Shown here piece after piece: positions 1 to 6,193 of a stretch of DNA of 11,857 nt. A program made the translations under genes and the position numbers. Source of the DNA: Alphaproteobacteria bacterium (GTDB lineage Bacteria > Pseudomonadota > Alphaproteobacteria > Kiloniellales > J153); contig RFLL01000445.1 of assembly GCA_003693905.1 (NCBI GenBank), positions 1 through 11,857 of the forward strand, given 5' to 3'. A model generated the notes under the pieces. That model ran no database searches. It was not told the origin of the DNA and saw only the letters and a list, made by a program, of their open reading frames with translations. Each line of letters opens with the position of its first letter. Positions within the stretch are counted from its first letter, which is position 1.

Positions 1-1
1 C

Positions 2-619
2 CTGCTACCTTGGATTTTCATGGCGCTTTCCGATGCCGGCATGGCAACGGGTGTCGCCGTTGTCGCCCTGGGCGGGGCCGCAGCTATCGTTGCGGTCTGC
101 GTTCTCGGCGCACTGCGCGGGCGAACCGGCCTCAGCATGCGTCTGCCTGCCGGGTTGCGCAATCATGTGCTGTTCCGCCTGGCGTTCGATCTTGCAACCG
201 TCACACGGGTCATTTTTCGAGCCCCGGTGCCGGCCGGCAGCGCACTTGTCGCAAGCTTGGCAGTCAGCGCCTTAAATGCAGCCATCATCTATATTCTTCT
301 GATCGACCTAGGGGCCGTGCTCACGCTTTTCGAGAGCCTTCTTCTGGTGCCGACGATCATGGAAATCGCCATGCTTCCGATCACCATTTCAGGCTGGGGC
401 GTGCGTGAAGGTCTGATGGTCGCCGCCTTCAGCTCGCTCGGCATCGATGGCAGTATCGCACTTGGGAGCTCGATTCTTTTCGGCCTCGGTGGGCTCGCAT
501 TTGCCCTCACGGGCGGTGTTCTGTGGCTGATGAGTCGCCCGCACCGCAGCAAAGGCTCCATGGCCGGCGAGCCGGCAGCCGCCCCCTCCCCCGCGATCGC
601 CGACAACCGCGGGCGATAA
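2..619 (+). CDS. Flippase-like / LPG-synthase membrane-domain protein, C-terminal part
   Basis: This is the 3' part of an integral membrane protein. The frame is open to the left window edge, so the ATG at 20 is probably internal. The product is very hydrophobic, with about four to five likely membrane segments (numbering from the ATG at 20: about 8-32, 75-97, 100-125 and 145-171), then a polar Ala/Pro-rich tail. The motif TISGWGVREG at 122-131 is typical of the lysylphosphatidylglycerol synthase membrane region / flippase-like family (UPF0104, PF03706), where a Pro...GGxGxRE motif is conserved near the C-terminus. Many members lie in surface-polysaccharide or lipid-carrier loci, which fits this neighbourhood, but the substrate cannot be read from the sequence. 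It ends 54 bases before the convergent E1 beta gene. The family call is fairly safe; the function is open. Confidence 0.72.
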   Translation: MLPWIFMALSDAGMATGVAVVALGGAAAIVAVCVLGALRGRTGLSMRLPAGLRNHVLFRLAFDLATVTRVIFRAPVPAGSALVASLAVSALNAAIIYILLIDLGAVLTLFESLLLVPTIMEIAMLPITISGWGVREGLMVAAFSSLGIDGSIALGSSILFGLGGLAFALTGGVLWLMSRPHRSKGSMAGEPAAAPSPAIADNRGR

Positions 620-639
620 AGCCAAAACCTGTGCCGGCA

Positions 640-664
640 GGGAAGCGGCTCGCTTGCCGCTCCC
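640..664. terminator. Hairpin between convergent genes, candidate bidirectional terminator
   Basis: GGG-(A bulge)-AGCGGC pairs with GCCGCTCCC across a six-base loop (TCGCTT), giving a nine-pair GC-rich stem. It lies between the TAA of the membrane protein (617-619) and the stop of the E1 beta gene (TCA at 674-676 on the plus strand), where two transcripts converge. There is no clear T-run on either side, so it is a structural candidate, not a textbook intrinsic terminator. Confidence 0.45.
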
Positions 665-673
665 AGAAGTTCT

Positions 674-1708
674 TCAGTACGGCCCTTTGAAAGTGTCTTC
701 CCGGTCGATATCACCGACCAGTTCCGGATCGATCCCGATCACGTGCAAGGCCAAGCGTGCAATGGTCGAAGCCTTCGGATAGAAGGCCTGCTCTAATGTC
801 TGCGACACCGGAGCCGGGCAATCAGCCAAGGCCAAGCGGCGCACCGGCGCTTTGAGATCGTGGAACGCCTTTTCCGCACACAATGCCGCGATCTCGCTCG
901 TCACGCCGCATCGCTCCCAACTCGTATCGGCAACGATCACGCGCCCCGTTTTCTTCACCGACGCCAGAACCGTCTCCTCATCGAGCGGGCGAATGCTGCG
1001 CAGATCGACAACCTCTGCATCAACATCATGGCGGGCCAGTTCCTCGGCCGCATCCAGTGCCTCCTGAACCATGAGCGAGGTGGCGACGATGGTGAGATCC
1101 CGTCCCGGGCGCAGGATCGCCGCCTTTCCGATCGGCGTTTCTTCCGGTTCTTCCGGTACTTCGCCTTCCACGTTGTAAAGTGCGCGGTGCTCCAGAATGA
1201 TTGTCGGATGATCATGACGGCAGGCACTGAGCAGCAGGCCCTTGGCATCGCGCGGGGTCGCCGGCATCAACACCGTCAATCCCGGAAAATGTGCCAGCGG
1301 CGCTTGCAGACTCTGTGAATGGGTCGCCCCCTGCCCCCATCCCTTGCCGATGACCGCACGCACCACGATGGGCACCGAGCCCGCGTTGCCGCCGTACATA
1401 TAACGCCATTTTGCGGCCAGGTTGATAAGCTGATCAAAGGCCAGAAGCATGAAGTCGTTGCGCGGGTGGACCATGATCGGTCGTTTGCCCATGGCCGCGG
1501 CCCCGATGCAGATGCCCGTGAAGGCATTTTCCATGGCCGGTGTATCGAAGACTCTGGCCGGGCCGAATCGCTTCAACGCCTCTGTCGTGGTGCCGAAAAT
1601 ACCCGACGGATAGTCGACTGCAATCCCGGCGCAAAAAACGTTGGGATCGCGCTCCATAGCCTGAACGGTGCCTTCGGATATGGCCTGATGGTATTTGAGC
1701 GTGCGCAT
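674..1708 (-). CDS. Thiamine-diphosphate 2-oxoacid dehydrogenase E1-type, beta subunit
   Basis: This 344-residue protein matches the usual length of a 2-oxoacid dehydrogenase E1 beta subunit (PDH/acetoin-dehydrogenase type). Residues about 1-180 form the pyrimidine-binding transketolase-like domain. Glu60 in DTPAMENAFTGICIGAA sits where the ThDP-activating glutamate is found. The segment around GKGWGQGATHSQS (about 121-133) and His130 match the family's substrate loop. Residues about 203-330 form the transketolase C-terminal domain, including VVDLRSIRPLD (233-243). With the alpha subunit it should bind ThDP and decarboxylate a 2-oxoacid, or transfer the resulting C2 unit. It lies 72 bases downstream of the alpha gene in the same operon; a Shine-Dalgarno is weak (GAAAG about 12 bases upstream). 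No E2 or E3 gene is visible, so a role in the energy-metabolism complex is doubtful. A sugar-modifying C2 transfer is an inference from the neighbours. Confidence 0.88.
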   Translation of the reverse strand: MRTLKYHQAISEGTVQAMERDPNVFCAGIAVDYPSGIFGTTTEALKRFGPARVFDTPAMENAFTGICIGAAAMGKRPIMVHPRNDFMLLAFDQLINLAAKWRYMYGGNAGSVPIVVRAVIGKGWGQGATHSQSLQAPLAHFPGLTVLMPATPRDAKGLLLSACRHDHPTIILEHRALYNVEGEVPEEPEETPIGKAAILRPGRDLTIVATSLMVQEALDAAEELARHDVDAEVVDLRSIRPLDEETVLASVKKTGRVIVADTSWERCGVTSEIAALCAEKAFHDLKAPVRRLALADCPAPVSQTLEQAFYPKASTIARLALHVIGIDPELVGDIDREDTFKGPY

Positions 1709-1780
1709 TCGTCGACTGCTTTCAAGTTCACGAAAACCAACAATGTAAAGTCACGTCGCAGGTACCGAGCGCCCGCGACT

Positions 1781-2839
1781 CTATAAGTAATCGAACAGAT
1801 CCCCGGCTTCTGGCCAAGGCGCGCGGCGGGCACGTTCGAAATCGGCAACAACCTCTTTTTCGATTTCTGCCGCCCAAGCGGAAATTTCTCTTTCGTCGGC
1901 AAGCCCGAGCGAGATCAGACGTGCGGCACTTTGCTTGAGTGGACAGCGTTCAACCCACAGATCGAATTCTTCCTTGGTGCGATATGTGCGCCCCGCATCA
2001 TGATCAAACTGAGGGCCGACGTGCTCACGCCAACGGTAGGTCATGCATTCGATAAACGACGGCCCTGCTCCGCTTCGCGCGCGGTCCACCGCTCGCCGGG
2101 CCGCCAGATAGACTGCGGCCACATCATTACCGTCAACCTTTTCTGCCGGCACCGAAAAGCTCTCGGCACGGGCACAAAGCTCGGTTCCCGGAGGTTGACG
2201 AACCGATAGCGGACTTTCCGTCGAATAGAGATTGTTCTCGCAGACGTAGATGACCGGCAATCGGTTGATCGCGGCAAAATTCATGCTTTCGTAGATGACG
2301 CCTTCTTCACAGGTTGCCTCGCCGAAGAATGTCACCGCAACACGATCGACCCCATCCATCCGAAACGCCAAGGCGCTGCCTGTCGCCACGGCCACCGTTT
2401 GTCCGAGAATAGCGCTGGAAACGATGAAACCGTTGTCGCGATCGGTCAGATGGACCGAGCCGCCACGCCCACGTGCGGCACCGTCAACACGCCCGTAGAG
2501 CTCTGCCGCAAGTCGATAAACGCTGCCGCCACAGGCCAGATAATGATTGTGGCAACGGTGGTGGCTGTAGAGCGCATCATCTCTGCGAACCGCCGCTGCA
2601 ACACCGGCAGCGACGGCCTCCTGCCCGGTCCCGAGGTGGGTCGGGGTACGCATCTCCTGCTGCGGATAAAGTCGCGCAATGGTTTCTTCGGTATGGCGGA
2701 TGCGCTGCATGCTGCGGTGCAGATCGAGCAGGACAGACGCCGCAAGCGCCTGCCCGTGAACGGTAACACGTCTTTCCCGAAGGTCGCGCGTTCCCCAGCT
2801 TTCCGGCATCTCCGTCTTCTGCTCCAATCGATTCGACAT
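1781..2839 (-). CDS. Thiamine-diphosphate 2-oxoacid dehydrogenase E1-type, alpha subunit
   Basis: A 352-residue E1 alpha-family protein of usual length. THLGTGQEAVAAGV (67-80), RGRGGSVHLTD (123-133, with His130) and GQTVAVATGSALA (146-158) are characteristic of the ThDP-binding alpha subunit. The diphosphate/Mg-binding motif runs from GEAT at 173-176 to ENN at 201-203. The usual GDG is changed to GEA here, with the acidic metal ligand kept as Glu. The ATG at 2839 is supported by GAAGGG (plus-strand 2846-2851) six bases upstream. It is the first gene of a two-gene minus-strand operon, divergent from the sugar operon across 384 bases. Together with the beta subunit it should form an alpha2beta2 E1-like enzyme. 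E1-like pairs without E2/E3 occur in nucleotide-sugar pathways that attach a two-carbon branch; that role is inferred here. Housekeeping PDH, acetoin or branched-chain oxoacid dehydrogenase are less likely from context. Confidence 0.88.
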   Translation of the reverse strand: MSNRLEQKTEMPESWGTRDLRERRVTVHGQALAASVLLDLHRSMQRIRHTEETIARLYPQQEMRTPTHLGTGQEAVAAGVAAAVRRDDALYSHHRCHNHYLACGGSVYRLAAELYGRVDGAARGRGGSVHLTDRDNGFIVSSAILGQTVAVATGSALAFRMDGVDRVAVTFFGEATCEEGVIYESMNFAAINRLPVIYVCENNLYSTESPLSVRQPPGTELCARAESFSVPAEKVDGNDVAAVYLAARRAVDRARSGAGPSFIECMTYRWREHVGPQFDHDAGRTYRTKEEFDLWVERCPLKQSAARLISLGLADEREISAWAAEIEKEVVADFERARRAPWPEAGDLFDYL

Positions 2840-3223
2840 CCCAGACCCTTCGTTCCAGACCCCTGCTCTAGTCCTTCTTGTTCGCCGCCGCCCCTTGCGT
2901 TGCCGTTCGCCCTCCGTTCAATGGTCGGATCGCGCAACGCAAATTGTGCGCACACAAGCGATTTCAGGCCGTTCCCCGGCACCGCCCCTTTTTTGTTTGC
3001 GCCGGTCGCAAATTGGGGTTTCATCGGTTGGTTAATGCATGTACATAACCGCCCGCTGGGGCAGGGGCAAGGCCTCTCAAGCTCGGAACGAAACCGGAAC
3101 GCTCGACCGCAAGCGACGACCGGGAACCGTGCGGGGCAAGGGTTGCGGTTGTGCCTGCGCCGGCATGGAAGTCTGTTCCGATCCGGCCCTTTCAGGCAGC
3201 CTCGAAACCATGACCGTAACGAG
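2840..3223. promoter_or_regulatory. Divergent intergenic region between E1 operon and sugar operon
   Basis: These 384 bases separate the start of the minus-strand E1 alpha gene from the plus-strand SIS gene, so promoters for both operons are expected here. I could not find a convincing -35/-10 pair in either direction. Visible items are the E1 alpha Shine-Dalgarno (2846-2851), a palindromic element at 2944-2957, a T-rich patch (about 2987-2999) and an AT-richer stretch around 3011-3048. Open frames run through it on both strands, but none resembles a known protein. Confidence 0.5.
2944..2957. promoter_or_regulatory. Palindromic element, candidate operator
   Basis: TTGTG-CGCA-CACAA is a perfect five-base inverted repeat with a four-base spacer; within it TGTGCGCACA (2945-2954) is a perfect ten-base palindrome. 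It lies 105 bases upstream of the E1 alpha start and 266 bases upstream of the SIS start, a position suited to control of one or both operons. A single short palindrome in GC-rich DNA can arise by chance, so this is only a candidate. Confidence 0.25.
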
Positions 3224-3808
3224 ATGACCCATACCGGCACCTACTTCAACGAAGTCTCCCGGATCGCCCGCGATATCGATATAGAGGCGATCGAAGCCAT
3301 GGTCGAAGAACTGCGGGCCCTGCGGGCACGTGGCGGACGCCTGTTTCTGCTGGGGGTTGGCGGCAGTGCCGCGAATTGTTCCCATGCCGTCAATGATTTT
3401 CGCAAACTGTGCGGAATCGAAGCCTATACCCCCACCGACAACGTTTCCGAACTGACCGCACGCACCAATGACGAAGGATGGGAGAGCGTTTTCGCCGGCT
3501 GGCTGAAAACCAGCCGGCTGAGCGACCAGGATGCGATTTTCGTTCTTTCGGTGGGCGGCGGCGACGCTGCCCGCAATGTCAGCCCCAATCTGGTCAGGGC
3601 GCTCGATTTCGCGGTCGAACGCGGCGCGCGCATTCTCGGCGTGGTCGGACGCGATGGTGGTCATGCAGCGCGCACGGGCGACGCCGTGGTGGTGATCCCG
3701 ACCGTTGCGCCGGATCGGGTCACACCGCATACGGAGGCATTCCAGGCCGTGATCTGGCATTGCCTTGTCTCGCACCCCCGTCTGCAGACGGCGGCAACCA
3801 AGTGGTAG
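3224..3808 (+). CDS. SIS-domain sugar-phosphate isomerase, GmhA-like
   Basis: A 194-residue SIS-domain protein, the size of phosphoheptose isomerase (GmhA), which converts sedoheptulose 7-phosphate to a heptose 7-phosphate in the cytoplasm. GVGGSAANCSH (44-54) matches the first phosphate-binding loop of GmhA. LSVGGGDAARNVSPN (108-122) takes the place of the usual STSGNSxNV loop, and GRDGGHAARTGD (142-153) matches the GKDGG segment. His179, in the C-terminal helix, lies close to the catalytic His of GmhA; the catalytic Glu of E. coli GmhA appears to be Asp58. It is therefore a divergent subfamily and its substrate may not be sedoheptulose 7-phosphate. The start at 3224 was chosen because it precedes the conserved region; upstream sequence in this frame does not look coding. 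The Shine-Dalgarno is poor. The gene opens the operon and stops seven bases before the phosphatase-transaldolase gene. Confidence 0.85.
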   Translation: MTHTGTYFNEVSRIARDIDIEAIEAMVEELRALRARGGRLFLLGVGGSAANCSHAVNDFRKLCGIEAYTPTDNVSELTARTNDEGWESVFAGWLKTSRLSDQDAIFVLSVGGGDAARNVSPNLVRALDFAVERGARILGVVGRDGGHAARTGDAVVVIPTVAPDRVTPHTEAFQAVIWHCLVSHPRLQTAATKW

Positions 3809-3815
3809 CTGGCCA

Positions 3816-5120
3816 ATGGTAGATGGAGCCCCCCTTCGCAAAGCCGTTTTTCTTGACCGCGACGGGGTCATCAATCGTGCCTGGATCAAGAACGGTCGCC
3901 CCTTTCCACCGCCCTCCCCCGCCGACTTTTCGCTTCTTCCCGGAGTTGCTGCGGCGGTGCGCCGCCTGCATGCGGCCGGTTACCTGATCGTCGTCTGCAC
4001 CAACCAGCCCGATGTGGCGACCGGCCGCCAGTCGCGCGAGGCGGTCGAGGCCATGCACGCGAAGCTGCGCAGTTGGCTGCCGGTGGACGATATCCGCGTC
4101 TGCTATCACATCGACGAACACGACTGTACGTGTCGAAAGCCACGCCCCGGCATGCTGACCGGTGCCGCCGCGGCGTTGGGCATCGACCTCGGCCGCAGTT
4201 ACATGGTCGGTGACCGATGGCGCGATATAGAGGCGGGACAGGCTGCCGGCTGCTTCCCCATTCTGATCGAATCGGACTATAGTGAATGCAGACCCGACCC
4301 GCCGTTCATTCGCGTAAGTTCGCTGGCCGAGGCCGCTGCGTTCATCATAAATCGCGACACACACAACGAGAGTTCCGCCATGCCTTCCGTCCACGGTCTC
4401 CGCGTAAAGATCTTTGCTGATGGCGCCGACCTTGCCAGCATCGAACGGCTCTATGCCGATCCGATCATCAAGGGATTCACAACCAACCCGACCCTGATGC
4501 GCAAGGCAGGCGTGAGCGATTACGAAGCCTTTGCCAGAAAGGTGCTCACGATCGTGCCCGACCGGCCGGTTTCGTTCGAGGTTTTCGCCGATGATCATGG
4601 CGAGATGGAAACTCAGGCAAAGCATATTCAGTCCTGGGGACCGAACGTATTCGTCAAGATTCCGGTGACCAACACGCGCGGCGAATCTTCGGCCCCTCTG
4701 GTCCGCCGGCTGGCAGCGGAGGGCGTACAAGTCAACGTGACGGCACTGTTTACCCTCGATCAGGTACGAGAGATCACCGATGCCCTGCACCCGGAAATCG
4801 CGGCGAATATTTCGGTGTTCGCCGGTCGTATTGCTGACAGTGGGCGCGACCCGATGCCGATCATGGCCGAAGCCGTGGAGATCATGAAGGCACGGCCCAA
4901 GGCGGAACTTATCTGGGCCAGCCCGCGCGAGCTGCTCAACGTATTCCAAGCCGATGCGGTGAACTGCCACATCATTACGGCAACGCCGGATATTCTCAAA
5001 AAGCTCGAACTGGTGGGCAAGGATCTCGATCAGTTCTCGCTTGATACCGTGGCCATGTTCTACCGTGATGCACAGGCCGCAGGGTACAGTATCGACATCG
5101 GTCGTTGCGCTGCCGAATAG
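3816..5120 (+). CDS. Fused HAD phosphatase (GmhB-like) - transaldolase
   Basis: One uninterrupted 434-residue frame carries two enzymes. Residues 1-188 are a HAD-IIIA phosphatase like GmhB (heptose 1,7-bisphosphate 7-phosphatase): motif I FLDRDGVIN (12-20, Asp14 and Asp16), motif II CTNQ (61-64), a zinc loop with Cys96, His98, Cys104 and Cys106 followed by RKPRPG, and motif IV VGDRWRDIEAG (131-141). Residues 189-434 are a class I transaldolase: FADGAD (200-205), FTTNPTL (221-227), VFVKIPVT (278-285) with Lys281 as Schiff-base lysine, VNVTALFT (306-313) and SVFAGRIADSGRD (333-345). Both halves are full length with their key residues intact. The protein could supply a ketose phosphate by C3 transfer and later remove the terminal phosphate of the bisphosphate intermediate. 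An internal ATG at 4380 marks the join. The fusion is seen directly in the sequence; the substrates are inferred. Confidence 0.87.
   Translation: MVDGAPLRKAVFLDRDGVINRAWIKNGRPFPPPSPADFSLLPGVAAAVRRLHAAGYLIVVCTNQPDVATGRQSREAVEAMHAKLRSWLPVDDIRVCYHIDEHDCTCRKPRPGMLTGAAAALGIDLGRSYMVGDRWRDIEAGQAAGCFPILIESDYSECRPDPPFIRVSSLAEAAAFIINRDTHNESSAMPSVHGLRVKIFADGADLASIERLYADPIIKGFTTNPTLMRKAGVSDYEAFARKVLTIVPDRPVSFEVFADDHGEMETQAKHIQSWGPNVFVKIPVTNTRGESSAPLVRRLAAEGVQVNVTALFTLDQVREITDALHPEIAANISVFAGRIADSGRDPMPIMAEAVEIMKARPKAELIWASPRELLNVFQADAVNCHIITATPDILKKLELVGKDLDQFSLDTVAMFYRDAQAAGYSIDIGRCAAE
4368..4372 (+). promoter_or_regulatory. Internal Shine-Dalgarno before the transaldolase domain
   Basis: GAGAG sits seven bases before the in-frame ATG at 4380, exactly where the HAD domain ends and the transaldolase domain begins. 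This looks like the ribosome-binding site of a formerly separate transaldolase gene, and may still produce a 246-residue free transaldolase alongside the fusion. There is no stop codon in this frame between the domains. Confidence 0.45.
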
Positions 5121-6193
5121 TTGGCAGCGCTGTCCTGCAATGGAACGACGACACGAAAGAAACACACTCATACCAAGGAAGTGAGCGGGCCGAGAAGAAA
5201 GTTTTGGTGACCGGTGGTGCCGGCTATGTCGGCAGCGTGCTTACGCCGCAGCTTCTCGATGAAGGCTACGACGTGACCGTTTATGACATCATGTTCTTCG
5301 GCGATGACTTCCTGCCGAAAGATCACCCGCGCCTCAATACCATTCGCGGCGATATTCGCGATACAAAGTATCTCGCCAAGGTTTTGGCCGGCCAGGATGC
5401 GGTAATCCATCTCGCCTGTATTTCGAACGATGCGAGCTTCGAGCTCGACGAATCACTCAGCACTTCGATCAACCTTGACGCCTTCGAGCCGATGGTGATC
5501 GCTGCCAAAGAAGCCGGCGTGAAGCGGTTCATCTATGCATCGTCGAGCTCGGTCTACGGCGTCTCCGACGCCCCCGAGGTAACCGAGGACCATCCACTTG
5601 TCCCCCTTACGCTGTACAACAAATATAAAGGCATGTGCGAACCGCGCTTGTTCGCCCACACGGACGAGACGTTCACCGGCGTCGTCTTTCGTCCGGCGAC
5701 GGTCTGTGGCTATGCTCCGCGCCAACGACTTGATCTGTCCGTGAACATCCTCACCAATCATGCAGTGACCAATGGCAAGATCACCGTGTTCGGTGGCAGC
5801 CAGCTCCGACCCAACCTGCACATCCAGGATTATGTTGATCTGTGCAAACTGCTTCTTGTCGCACCCAAGGAGAAAATTGCCGATCAGATTTTCAACTGTG
5901 GTTATCAGAACATGAGCATCATGGACCTTGCGGTGCTCGTAAAGAAGGTAGTCGAGGAACACTTCCCGGAAAAGGCTCCGATCGACATCGTAACCACCCC
6001 GACCGACGATATCCGTAGCTATCACATTAATTCCGACAAGATCCGTCGCGTGCTCGGTTTCCAGCCCAAGCATACGATCGAGGAGGCGATTGCCGATCTA
6101 TGCCGGGCATTCGGAGATGGCCTTCTGCCCGACAGTATGACCAATGACTGGTATTACAATGTGCGTATGCTCAAGAAGCTGAACGCCGCATGA
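5105..6193 (+). CDS. NAD-dependent epimerase/dehydratase (extended SDR)
   Basis: This is an extended short-chain dehydrogenase/reductase that acts on nucleotide-activated sugars. Numbering from the TTG at 5105, the NAD-binding motif TGGAGYVGS is at 36-44, the Ser region ASSSSVYG at 146-153, and the catalytic Tyr/Lys pair is Tyr172 and Lys176 in LYNKYK. Family members include 4-epimerases and 4,6-dehydratases; I cannot choose the reaction. The start is unresolved: no in-frame ATG precedes KKVLVTGG, and the listed TTG overlaps the transaldolase gene by 16 bases and adds about 30 residues. Other candidates are TTG 5204 and GTG 5207, which would cut the first beta strand. A good AAGGAAG lies at 5175-5181 without a matching in-frame start. 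It ends in a four-base ATGA overlap with the next SDR gene, implying coupled translation. Confidence 0.8.
   Translation: MRCRIVGSAVLQWNDDTKETHSYQGSERAEKKVLVTGGAGYVGSVLTPQLLDEGYDVTVYDIMFFGDDFLPKDHPRLNTIRGDIRDTKYLAKVLAGQDAVIHLACISNDASFELDESLSTSINLDAFEPMVIAAKEAGVKRFIYASSSSVYGVSDAPEVTEDHPLVPLTLYNKYKGMCEPRLFAHTDETFTGVVFRPATVCGYAPRQRLDLSVNILTNHAVTNGKITVFGGSQLRPNLHIQDYVDLCKLLLVAPKEKIADQIFNCGYQNMSIMDLAVLVKKVVEEHFPEKAPIDIVTTPTDDIRSYHINSDKIRRVLGFQPKHTIEEAIADLCRAFGDGLLPDSMTNDWYYNVRMLKKLNAA

Noticed and set aside
1709..1780. GTCGC...GCGAC inverted repeat between the two E1 genes
   Set aside because: Only a five-base stem with a long loop and no T-run; too weak to call a terminator or attenuator within an operon.
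674..2839. Reading the minus-strand pair as a split transketolase
   Set aside because: Both proteins carry E1 alpha and E1 beta signatures (RGGSVHL, VVDLRSIRPLD), not those of N- and C-terminal transketolase halves.
3011..3048. Sigma-70 promoter for the sugar operon in the AT-richer patch
   Set aside because: TACATA (3042-3047) could be a -10, but no acceptable -35 lies 16-18 bases upstream.
2399..3223. N-terminal extension of the SIS frame upstream to 2399
   Set aside because: The extension runs antisense through the E1 alpha gene and the intergenic region, is low in family resemblance, and the SIS domain needs only the part from 3224.
2446..3240. A 264-codon minus-strand frame across the intergenic region
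   Set aside because: It overlaps the real E1 alpha gene in another frame, is rich in Arg/Cys/Pro with no motif, and looks like a compositional shadow.
3720..5171. A 483-codon open frame on the minus strand
   Set aside because: It is antisense to the phosphatase-transaldolase gene, has no recognisable motif, and overlaps a plus-strand protein with intact catalytic residues. Long antisense frames are common in GC-rich DNA.
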